Assembly: GCA_024195265.1 (NCBI GenBank)
Contig: JAJLRJ010000005.1
Location: forward strand, 37,720,207-37,784,206
Source of the DNA: Dendrophyllia cribrosa
Taxonomy: Eukaryota; Cnidaria; Anthozoa; Scleractinia; Dendrophylliidae
Direction: 5' to 3'
DNA: 64,000 nucleotides
The notes under the pieces were generated by a model. It did not search any database and was not told the DNA's origin. It worked only from the letters and a program-made list of their open reading frames with translations. Of this stretch, positions 56,341 to 64,000 are shown in pieces. A program made the position numbers and the translations under genes. Position 1 is the stretch's first letter. Every line of letters starts with the position of its first letter.

Positions 56341-56736
56341 GGCTTTAAACACGGACCCTCGCTATAAAAGAGATAGCTCCGCCCCCTCTTTGTCACACCA
56401 TCACTGCTTCAACGGATAATCAAAGATGGCCGACACTGCGAGCAACAAGGAGGAAGACCGTTGCCCCAAAAAATAGGTCTAATTCTACCTTCACCAGTTC
56501 AATCTTGTATAGGATTTATCTTTCACGAAAATAAAACTAAAAACATTATTTGAATTTATGCGTCTTTTAGCATGAATATAATATTTTAGCTTGCCAAATT
56601 TGAATTTCGCGCCGGTAACGGTTTTCCATTGGCGAGAGGATGCACGTGATGTTGACAGTTTGGTGTCAAGTGTGAAATGACTGGCGGCTTGGCCAGGACA
56701 AGGTTCCTTTTATAGCGCGGGTCCGTGTTTAAACCG
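56341..56736. mobile_element. MITE with 29-30-bp ends, relic first exon inside
   Basis: GGCTTTAAACACGGACCCTC and, inverted, GGTTTAAACACGGACCCGCG, both continuing GCTATAAAAG. Inside at 56426 a short ATG ORF (MADTASNKEEDRCPKK), like the one in the 3648 element. Non-autonomous. Confidence 0.85.
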
Positions 56737-57370
56737 ATCCCGCGTATCTATTATCTATGCGAATTCAAAGTCTTGTAATTAAGGGCCGTGATCTCGACGC
56801 GAGGGTAGGTCTCATCTTTACTACAGTACTTTAAAATGAAATCTAATAGACATGACAAAATATGACATTTTAGCATGTAGACCTATTTAAATGTCAGTTA
56901 CGCCTATCCGCTTCTTCCAATGACAAAGTTGACTGTCCACATCCGGTGCGGTTAGGGAAGAATTTTAAAGTAGCTGCATGATCACTGATTGCCTTATAAC
57001 AAAACAAATCCATTTATATCTCAGTACACATCGACACATTGAGTTCAGATAACAAAAGTACAGAATCGACGGTTTGAAGGTAAGTAAGAAAAAGGATCTT
57101 TGAATGCTTATATTTCTATTATGAGGATTAAGAAGTAAAAAAGGGATATTGCTTACATTTCTAAGTTTAAAAGATCCTTTTTTCCTTGAAATTAATGACA
57201 CTTTAGAGATTTCCATGACTGTCATAAGGCAGTGACTTATATTAGAAACAAAACAAAAAGAGTCCATGATTGACGGATTTCGATTCCCATCTAATGAGAT
57301 GATACTGATAGTGCTTAATTTTAAAAGCGACAAAAATTAAGAATTAGAGAAAAGTCATTAACTAATTCTA
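56737..57370. other. Non-coding stretch
   Basis: Holds another copy of the GATTGACGGATTTCGATT dispersed repeat at about 57270. No domain-bearing ORF. Confidence 0.5.
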
Positions 57371-57372
57371 AA

Positions 57373-57483
57373 AAGATCGGCAATATTTTTTACCTTTGCT
57401 GAGAGCTTGTCCATTAATAATGGGTGATCAAAGGTATCAAACGCTTTCGTGAGATTCAGAAAGGCCAAACCAGTGGGACTGTC
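57373..57483 (-). pseudogene. Non-LTR retrotransposon RT fragment
   Basis: Minus strand 37 codons: DSPTGLAFLNLTKAFDTFDH then PLLMDKLSAKVKN. This is motif A of CR1/L2/jockey-type RTs (FLDLxKAFDTxDHxxLL), with the first motif Asp replaced by Asn. Only this piece remains. Confidence 0.75.
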
Positions 57484-57743
57484 TATATAGAGATAGAACC
57501 ATTGAATTTATTCTTAAATGATGTAAAACACCGTGGTCTTTTGCGTCAGTTAGAGCCGTGTTTGAATCTTGGGAGAATAGGAAAGTATCTGTCTTGTTAA
57601 CAAATGGAGAAAGGAGTACGTTATTTTCTAACGAAATGTGGTGCTGCGTCCATGGAGAATTTAATTACTTAAATTTGGCAAAATAAAATTCGGAAGTTAA
57701 GTCTTGATTGTTGATTTTTCTCGCTCTTTCATGAGAAAGAGTT

Positions 57744-58000
57744 AATGAAAACCGGGTTTTCTTTTTGTCGACACTAATGCGCGCCAAAATTCTATCGGGA
57801 CCCAGACAAGAGGTTACACCTAACGATGACGAACTCAGTGGAATAAGCTCGTATGATCCAGATGACGTCTACAGCGTAAATATGATGAAAATATTCAAGG
57901 GAGAAGAAAACGTCACTGCATTGCCAGGAATTCACATTGTTGGCGTTCGCAGCCCGAGTCTTATCGTCGACTTTCATTCGCCAGCAAAATGGTGGTCAAT
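57744..58000 (+). pseudogene. TIMP/NTR-domain-like exon fragment
   Basis: Open frame with LMRAKILSGPRQEV, YSVNMMKIFKGEENV and GIHIVGVRSPSLIVDF. In TIMP-type netrin modules a strand (V)xRAKxxS, an aromatic-x-V-x-hydrophobic-K-x-F/YKG strand and a following V-x-(S/T)P turn occur in this order, so a tissue-inhibitor-of-metalloproteinase-like domain is the best guess. The frame then runs (HSPAKWW...) into a GC-rich dispersed repeat and stops at 58052. No N-terminal Cys-x-Cys, signal peptide or clear splice acceptor is visible. It may be one exon of a gene or a stranded copy. Confidence 0.4.
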
Positions 58001-58052
58001 TTGCATTCCTTCTATGGAAGCTCTCGTCTCGCTACGTTTAGGGATTGGCTAA

Positions 58053-58345
58053 AAAATCTCGCGCCACTTTCTCAACCAATCAGAAGTTGAACCAAAACTG
58101 TCTGTGATCGTGACTAACTCGTACGCGTTTTCCCGCGCTTGGCGCCGGCTAAGTGTATTTGCTTCGAGTTCTGATTGGTTAATTGGGTTGTCTGCACCTA
58201 TTGTGATTGGCCAGAGTGATTACTTTGGTTTTGGTTTTACGACAAACAACTGTAAACCGCTCAAATGATTATTCATAATCGTGATGTATTCCATGCGACT
58301 GACTCTACCGTCACTTTTATCTTGGAGATCCCCTTGAGTGCAGCG
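58053..58345. other. GC-richer dispersed-repeat-like stretch
   Basis: CCAATCAG / CTGATTGG boxes in both orientations around TTTTCCCGCGCTTGGCGCC. Promoter-like composition but no linked ORF. Confidence 0.35.
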
Positions 58346-58358
58346 TTCGGTTTATGGG

Positions 58359-58489
58359 TAGTTTCTTGGTGTTGCGGATGGTGTGATCACCAAATGACGT
58401 AAAACGAAACATTCAAAAGACACTGAACAATACCCACACCACAACACAAAAGCTAACCAACAATGGCTTCCGCAACACCAAGAAACACC
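58359..58489. mobile_element. 131-bp MITE with 11-bp target duplication
   Basis: GTTTCTTGGTGTTGCGGA is mirrored by TCCGCAACACCAAGAAAC. CGGTTTATGGG flanks both sides (58348-58358, 58490-58500). Same duplication length as the 8253 element. Confidence 0.88.
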
Positions 58490-58500
58490 CGGTTTATGGG

Positions 58501-59180
58501 ACAAGATGTGCGCATTGCCACGCCACAGTGTCTTTTCTCTCGAACCCTTCCCACCCCGCCATCATGTTAACATTACCATTGTGGTTCTACCAATTGACTT
58601 CAGACGAATCTTGTTTACAATTTTCGTCTCGTTAGCATGTGAGCTTCATTTTCTAATCGAGCTTTAAAAAATATCAACTCCGAATACTGACGCAGCATTT
58701 CATAAAAAGCTTTCTCTAGAAAGAGTGATTAAGGGGGACGACGGAGTGAAAATGTTAGAGACCCTAAAGGACTTAAGGACTTAAGGGGAAGGGGCGGGCT
58801 CCTCACCCTAACCCTAACCTTCACTGTTATAACAAATTGACGTTAAATTGCTGGAAATAAAGCCTAAATGTCATTTTTTTAATACCAAATGGAAAAAATA
58901 ATTTAGTGTGAAAACATTTTGGATATGAATAACGCCTATTCTCACTTTCAAACTTCCCGCGCGCCGCCATGTTGAATTGTTATGACATCATATGGTTGCC
59001 TCTATTGTTAATAATCTTCGTCATAAAATATTTGCACTTGTATTAAAATAACTGAAATATAGACTCAATTTCAAACAATTTAACATAATTGTTAGAAGGC
59101 AATATGTGATTTAACTAAAATATATCTGTGTTGTTTTCGTCGCAATGAGCTAATCAGAACTCCATGTAAGCACATGCAAC
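58501..59180. other. Non-coding stretch
   Basis: A short CCCTAACCCTAACC telomere-like piece at about 58805. No gene. Confidence 0.5.
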
Positions 59181-59181
59181 A

Positions 59182-59381
59182 ATAGACCTCTTTAGCTTGT
59201 ATGTTTTGTTTTCCCAATGTAGGTCATGTGATGTTCTCAAGGGAATTTGTCCTTTGTCGTTTCATTAATTATGCATACATATGCACGTGAAGAAAACAAA
59301 ATTTAAAAGAAAAAGTTCTCTAGGGTAATATCACATGATCTACATTGGGAAAACAAAGCACACAATTATAAAGAGGTCTAT
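59182..59381. mobile_element. 200-bp foldback MITE, ATAGACCTCTTTA ends
   Basis: ATAGACCTCTTTA / TAAAGAGGTCTAT ends, then GTTTTGTTTTCCCAATGTAG / CTACATTGGGAAAACAAAG further in. Confidence 0.85.
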
Positions 59382-59944
59382 GGCGGGTCCGAGCAAAATG
59401 GTGTGACCCAGTGGACAGTGTCCTAAGATTGCCGATAGAAGCAGAAAGAGTGCTCGTGCCAGTCCGGATGAAGAGTGAAGTGCGCCTTTACCACTCAACA
59501 TATATTTGCCCCCCCCCCCCCCCCCCCCTCCCTGAGAACTGCATGTTCACAAAAGCATTTCAAAAAGAATAGTTGGCAAAATTTTGGGGAGAGGGTTATA
59601 AACAAAATGCATTATGGGGAATTGAAAATGAGGGAATAGTAAATTAAAGAAACACATGCATAATTACTACTCTTTCCAGTAAACCGCGAAAACCACAAAT
59701 TTTACGGTCGCCTTTAGTGTCTATTTCATCACGTAGTTCATTTATCTGTGCCACGTGACGAGCTTTTTTGTATCAAGTGATGTTCATACTTCTTTGTGGA
59801 GAGTTTGAACTAAAACACGTGATAAAAATTGCCATCGCGTGGTACAGACAATGTCTCACATGATGCATCTGAAATACTCCCACAGCATACTCTGAAGGCG
59901 GGAACTATTCATGGGTGTCTGGGTGTCACGGTTTACTGAGAGTA
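59382..59944. other. Non-coding, C20 tract and a possible small MITE
   Basis: C20 at 59509-59528. CAGTAAACCG (59680) and CGGTTTACTG (59929) are inverted and may bound a 260-bp element. Confidence 0.4.
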
Positions 59945-59946
59945 TA

Positions 59947-60216
59947 CAGCTGTTTCGAGAAAGGTTGTCGGAAAAAAGCGCAAAAGTGCACGCATCAATC
60001 CCGAAAAATAATATGGGATATGATCAATGAAGTTTAATAAGTCAAATAAATACATGAAACCCGCGATGCCTCATCCGTACAGGGACGATCTTAGATGGCG
60101 GGCCATTGGGATAAATGAGATTTTAGGATATAGTGTGGATGACTACACACAATACCTTTCTGGATTGTCGCGTGCACGTTTACGCTTTTTTCCGACAACC
60201 TTTCTCGAAACAACTG
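59947..60216. mobile_element. TA-flanked Tc1/mariner-type MITE keeping a transposase helix-turn-helix
   Basis: Ends CAGCTGTTTCGAGAAAGGTT and AACCTTTCTCGAAACAACTG, about 45-bp arms, TA on both sides (59945-59946, 60217-60218). Inside, 60069-60170 (+) encodes PHPYRDDLRWRAIGINEILG then YSVDDYTQYLSGLS, which resembles the first DNA-binding helices of IS630/Tc1-like transposases (xDLRWRxxxxxxxxGxSxxxxA). The catalytic domain is gone. Confidence 0.8.
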
Positions 60217-60291
60217 TATGAGTGTCTAATCGTCGCGGTCAGATGACGTCAACCACCCGCAACCCTCGACTCCCGTCCCGCGAGGATTTGA

Positions 60292-60720
60292 TTGTCCTTC
60301 ATTAAACACGCGAATAGATCTCTCCATACATCTGATACAATCAAATTTACAGCTGAACTTGCTGACAAAGAAAATACTTTTCTAGATACACGCATTTACA
60401 AAGGCGCAAGATTCGAAAAAGCGTCTATCTTTGATACGCGCACTCATTTTAAACCGACTGAGACCTTTCAATACACCATCACTCACCAGGAGTCACGAAA
60501 GGTTTTCTGTGTCAAAGCAGAAGCCCTGCATGCAGAGACTCTTCATGCTCAGAACGAATCGAACTTCTCAAAGGAAACGTTCGAGGAAAACATCAATAAA
60601 TTCAAACAACACTTACGGCTAAGCGGCTACCCAAACAATCTAATCGAGAAAGTGCCCTCTGAAGTCAAATTCTCTGGCAGAAAGTCAGCCAACAAAAGCG
60701 CGCATGATTACCCTGTTTAA
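60292..60720 (+). pseudogene. Second Penelope-like element remnant (RT C-terminal part)
   Basis: Frame with IKFTAELADKENTFLDTRIY, HFKPTETFQYT, FEENINKFKQHLRLSGYP and SEVKFSGRKSA, in the order seen in Penelope-like RT after the catalytic YxDD box (compare FLDI and FKKRGYP in the 1-kb element). A deletion after FQYT and changed reading through the EALHAETLHAQ stretch mark decay. Too different from the 1-kb element to be a recent copy. Confidence 0.75.
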
Positions 60721-61101
60721 AGGGGAACTGAAGTGAAAAATGACGCGCTTTTTTAGATAATTTTAGTAATTAAGACTGTTTGACACTTTCTTTTCCTTTG
60801 AAAATACATTACTGGCGCAAAAATACAAAGCGTTTTACTCCACAGTTGGCTTTCTTTCGGCGGTTCAATATTATATCACTGATTTCTACTATTTCTAGAG
60901 AGAGAGAAATTTTTAAAACTAAAACTCTCTGGAATCTTTCAAAGCTCGACCACCAGCTGCTGTTCGGGAACGAGCCCGCGCTCCTCCCCCGAAAAGACGG
61001 CTGGACGCGTGAACACCGTTATTGTTAATTTCCTCCAATCAGAAGCTCGCTTGCTTAAATCGAGCAGGCGAATAAATTATTTTTCTAAGCACAATTTCAA
61101 A

Positions 61102-61821
61102 ATGGCGGATGCCAAGGAGTTATTTGATTTGGCGTGCGATCGTGTTGTAGAGAGATTTAAACTTGAAAATCTCAAAGTTTTACAACGAAAAGCGCTGGAA
61201 AAGCTGGTTGACGGTGAAGATTTGTTCGTTATTCAACCTACGGGATCAGTAAAGTCTCTTATTTTTCAATCTGCATCGATGTTTTTCGATGTAGGTGGTT
61301 TTCATGTTACGTCATCGCCGCCATGCTGCTGGACATAAACAATAGTTCTCTCATTAGCTTCTTTTGTTCGTCCACCAGCATTTGTTCGTTTCACTATTGT
61401 TATCTATGTCTCTAGAGATTGATTGCAAACCACCTATTGTGAAAGAGACGAGTTTTAAGTCCATTGCTGTCGTTATTTCACCCCTGACTTGGCTAATGGA
61501 AGATCAAGTAAAATTCGTAAAATCACAATAGGCATTGCTGCCGAGTTTATTAGCGAAGATCAAAAGGACAAGGAGGCGAAACAAGCCGTTGAAAGGGGAG
61601 ACTGCGAGATCGTCTTTGGATCACCGGAGTAAGTTGAGTTGGAGTTGATGCTAGTCCTGTGGGTGCCTATAATTTTGTATATAATTTATTTGTTTAATAA
61701 AATGATGATGATGATGAGTAATTTTTGTGTTCTGATCGATGGAGGAAGATGTTGTCGTGTGAAGTCTATGAAGAGAGATTGTGCCTCATTGCTGTGGATG
61801 AAGCTCACTGTATTTCACACT
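61102..61821 (+). pseudogene. RecQ-type helicase fragment, broken
   Basis: MADAKELFDLACDRVVERFK, then LENLKVLQRKALEKL and VIQPTGSVKSLIFQS: the RecQ motif 0/I region, with the Walker A GKS changed to VKS. A MITE (61292-61436) interrupts the exon. After it comes AVVISPLTWLMEDQVKFVKS (motif Ia), a stop/frameshift near 61530, IAAEFISEDQKDKEAKQAVE and CEIVFGSPE, a GTAAGT donor, then SDRWRKMLSCEVYEERLCLI and VDEAHCISH (DEAH box, motif II) at about 61740-61821. The rest is missing. RecQ helicases unwind DNA in repair. This is probably a dead duplicate. Confidence 0.75.
61292..61436. mobile_element. 145-bp MITE inside the RecQ fragment
   Basis: TAGGTGGTTTTCATGTTACG and, at the right, TTGCAAACCACCTA. 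Related to the 62666-62820 element (shared GGTTTGCA end and GCCGCCATG core). Confidence 0.75.
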
Positions 61822-62240
61822 TATATACATATAGACATAATGACAAGATCTGGCGCTACATAACGTGATGCATAAATTAAATTTTGAATTTACGTCACAG
61901 TCACGATCGGTGGCCCACGCGTCCAGCCGTTCTTTTCTGGGAGGCTCAGAAACCGGCCGCGAGAAAGCGGCGGAAATCGAGCCTAGAATCTTTCCGAAAT
62001 GGCCTAAATCCCCAAGCAGACACAAGTAACACAACAAGGAAACAAGGTAAGGTATTTTTATTCCCGATTCTATTTCTAACAAAATGTTCGTTAAATTCCC
62101 ATATAAACCTTCATAATTTGCGCAGGTTACGCAACAGTCGGCTTCTCACACAAAGCGCCGCTGTTACGTTACGCCTCAGTAACGTGACGCTCATGTCACA
62201 AAAACCACAGACACTCAATATACGGTTTCTCACGCCAGGT
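61822..62240. other. Non-coding, upstream of the cysteine-rich gene
   Basis: A GC-richer patch at 61903-61985. The two CAGTAACGTGACG / CGTTACG segments near 62165-62185 are close inverted words. No gene. Confidence 0.4.
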
Positions 62241-62244
62241 TTCT

Positions 62245-62409
62245 CACATCCGGTTTCAGAAACAAACAACAAACAAACAACTTCCTATGTGCGCTATACC
62301 ACATCCGGTTTCAGAAACAAACAACTTCCTCTGGTAGGAAAAAAATAAACGGACGTGCGCTATACAACATCCGGTTACAAACAAACAACAAACAAACAAC
62401 TTCCTCTGA
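62245..62409 (+). repeat. Promoter-proximal minisatellite (CACATCCGGTTTCAGAAAC)
   Basis: Three units of about 60 bp, each with ACATCCGGTT, AAACAAACAAC and ACTTCCTCTG. The CCGG and TTCCTC words look like ETS-type sites. It ends just before the TATA box at 62413. Confidence 0.8.
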
Positions 62410-62412
62410 TAG

Positions 62413-62419
62413 TATAAAA
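62413..62419 (+). promoter_or_regulatory. TATA box
   Basis: TATAAAA about 97 bases before the start codon. A start of transcription near 62445 would give a 5' UTR of about 65 bases. Confidence 0.65.
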
Positions 62420-62509
62420 AGAACCACATTGAGCACAAGGAATCAACTCAGACAGGACTTCACCCTGAAGGAAAAAAACAACACCGCTCCAACAGCAACA
62501 AAAGCAAAC

Positions 62510-62633
62510 ATGTCGGCTTTGTATTCCATTGTGGGTTTAGTTTGTGTTTTCATTACAGTCAGTCACGTCGGTTTTTCGTGCCTTTCTTGTCACGACACTG
62601 ATCTTCAAAGAGATTGTTGTGCGGCAGTTGTTG
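62510..62633 (+). CDS. First coding exon of a secreted cysteine-rich protein
   Basis: ATG at 62510 opens MSALYSIVGLVCVFITVSHV (signal peptide, cleavage likely after GFS), then CLSCHDTDLQRDCCAAVV, ending in a perfect GTAAGT donor at 62634 (phase 1). The CxxC then CC spacing near the mature N-terminus recalls Ly6/uPAR-type three-finger or other small cysteine-rich secreted proteins, but one exon is not enough to decide. The TATA box and minisatellite upstream support a real, tightly expressed gene. Further exons should lie to the right. A weak candidate is 63810-63856 (TTTATTATAG acceptor, ANGNFCKEINVVLRP and a stop). The intron holds two MITEs. Confidence 0.75.
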
Positions 62634-62665
62634 GTAAGTAGCTTACATGTAATAATTATATTGCT

Positions 62666-62820
62666 GGTTTGCAAGTGACGTCACGGCGGCCATGTTGGTG
62701 GTCAAGAACAAAAGCGTTTCTCTTCGCTGGGAACTAAACTCTATTTTCATGCAAATTGTGCGACAAAAATTGTATTGTATTGACCACCAACATGGCCGCC
62801 TTGTCACGTGGTTGCAAACC
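62666..62820. mobile_element. MITE with 40-bp ends, GGTTTGCAAGTGACGTCACG
   Basis: The left arm GGTTTGCAAGTGACGTCACG then GCGGCCATGTTGGTGG is mirrored by CCACCAACATGGCCGCC and GTGGTTGCAAACC. In intron 1 of the cysteine-rich gene. Confidence 0.88.
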
Positions 62821-62837
62821 AAAAATAACAGCCTTAA

Positions 62838-63663
62838 GGTCGCGGGGGACAGGTTCCGCTCATCAGTATGCATTTATGAAAAGAGTATGCACGAAGTGCG
62901 ACGGCTGATACCGAAAATGCGCGAAATATTCACGAACAGACTCTGTAATGTTTCTGCATCAATAATTGCACGTGCAAAGCGCTGTCTGGTAAAATACACT
63001 ATTTTTAACGTATTGTTTTTCCGCATGAAGTGTTGACAATAGCGCGTGAATTAAAATTAGCAAAATTACCATAAATTTATATTTTTTGCATTCGTGTTTG
63101 CTCGGGAAGCCTTCGGAAGCGTAAAAACAAGCAATTTTGTGTCCAAGAATTCAGCGCGGATAGAGAATGTCATGAGTTGACACTGCAAGGAGGTAAACTA
63201 GGTGTATTGTAGATTGTCATATCTGACTCAAATTTTTTAAATAGCCTTTCAAAGGGAAGATATGAGGCTTCAAATTCTAACATGGACAATTTTACTCCTT
63301 TAAAAGCTAATAACTTTTAATTAAAGTTCAAATAAAAAAATCGGAGTCAGATATGACACAATAGACGTTTTGACGGATCAGTGAGTGGGGAAATCAACTT
63401 GCTTTGTGTTCTCCTGGAGGAGCAAACTTGGACACAAAACCACGTTTTAAGAAAAGATAACTTTAGTAGCTTACAGCATTGCCGCAAAGCGCGATCCCTT
63501 CAATAAAAAACAATCCTTACACACTTCCATTATTCGCCAATATCTCTGTTAAATTTTAGCGAAATCGGCTTTCAAACCTTCACGGTGTAACGTTTTTCAA
63601 AGTGACGCCCCTGCCAAAATTTTGCCTTATGAATTTATTCATGACCAAGTATCCCCCGCGACC
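62838..63663. mobile_element. 826-bp MITE inserted at TTAA
   Basis: GGTCGCGGGGGA and TCCCCCGCGACC ends between TTAA at 62834-62837 and 63664-63667. An inner GTCATATCTGACTC / GAGTCAGATATGAC pair (63215-63228, 63344-63357). Non-coding. Confidence 0.85.
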
Positions 63664-64000
63664 TTAAGTCAGTAGACCGCCAACATAGAGAAAGGACCAT
63701 TGATTTTTTTTTTCTAAAATATCAAACACCAGGGAAAGGTGCTTCCCTGTTTAATCCGTTAATATGTCCACAGTTTAAAGTTAGAGTCATGTTTGATTGT
63801 TTATTATAGCAAATGGAAATTTCTGTAAAGAAATTAATGTGGTTCTGCGTCCATGAGGAAGTAATTAAAATATCAAAATTTGGTATCAACTGAGAAGATA
63901 AGCCAATCAGCTCAGCAGCTTCAAGCTTATTAGCGAAGTGAAGTTGTAAAATTTTATTCTCAAACTTCTTGATAATTCACAAAATTTGAACAAAGAAAGC
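63664..64000. other. Right-edge stretch, intron or 3' part of the cysteine-rich gene
   Basis: Contains a dispersed repeat (GTGGTTCTGCGTCCATG at 63839, related to GTGGTGCTGCGTCCATG at 57640). Possible small exon at 63810. Otherwise nothing recognised. Confidence 0.35.

Noticed and set aside
61915..61932. Resemblance to a cDNA library adapter (CCCACGCGTCC)
   Set aside because: Only about 11 bases match, the flanks do not, and no vector sequence follows.

Overview
This window looks like nuclear DNA from an invertebrate animal, most likely an anthozoan cnidarian such as a stony coral. The reasons are AT-rich DNA with long non-coding stretches, GT-AG introns, a TTAGGG interstitial telomere-like block, Penelope-like and DIRS retroelements, and a dense layer of small inverted-repeat transposons (MITEs). 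The phylum-level guess is inference from this overall style, not from a marker gene.

Only a few host genes can be supported. (1) A five-exon gene (44558-52033, +) encodes a small secreted single-PLAT-domain protein of 130 residues; all exon phases agree. (2) A second copy of its signal-peptide exon lies at 7985-8048 on the minus strand. (3) A single-coding-exon class A GPCR sits at 27208-28278 (+). (4) The first exon of a secreted cysteine-rich protein lies at 62510-62633 (+), behind a TATA box and a short minisatellite. Fragments of a TIMP/NTR-like gene (57.8 kb) and a RecQ-type helicase (61.1-61.8 kb) look broken.

Layout. 1-2.3 kb: 3' part of a Penelope-like element with a stop codon, its terminal hairpin in both orientations, and a decayed second copy. 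2.3-7.7 kb: non-coding, with several MITEs and the TTAGGG block. 7.7-21.7 kb (block A) and 33.5-44.9 kb (block B) are diverged inverted copies of one segment, pointing away from each other around a 12-kb centre that holds the GPCR. B has an extra tandem copy of its inner 4.2 kb (33.5-37.8 kb). Block A alone carries a DIRS-type tyrosine-recombinase retrotransposon (12.8-17.0 kb, minus). The centre is flanked by a second, direct repeat pair (22.1-23.5 and 31.2-33.1 kb) and contains a 2.86-kb long-TIR element (23.5-26.4 kb). 45-53 kb: the PLAT gene with nested transposons in its introns and a tandem array around its last exon. 53.6-56 kb: remnants of another DIRS-like element and an SGNH hydrolase. 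56-62 kb: MITEs, a non-LTR RT fragment, a second Penelope remnant and the gene fragments. 62-64 kb: start of the cysteine-rich gene, with two MITEs in its intron.

Because A, B and the tandem copy are paralogous, they serve as built-in empty-site controls. Several insertions can be dated relative to the duplication and their target-site duplications read directly (TTAA, TAA, 11 bp). The most unusual structures are a covarying hairpin array with an invariant GAGTTGGG loop downstream of the DIRS recombinase gene, a TTAA-inserting MITE family whose subterminal G/C hairpin arms have lengthened together, and a MITE built from short palindromic modules.
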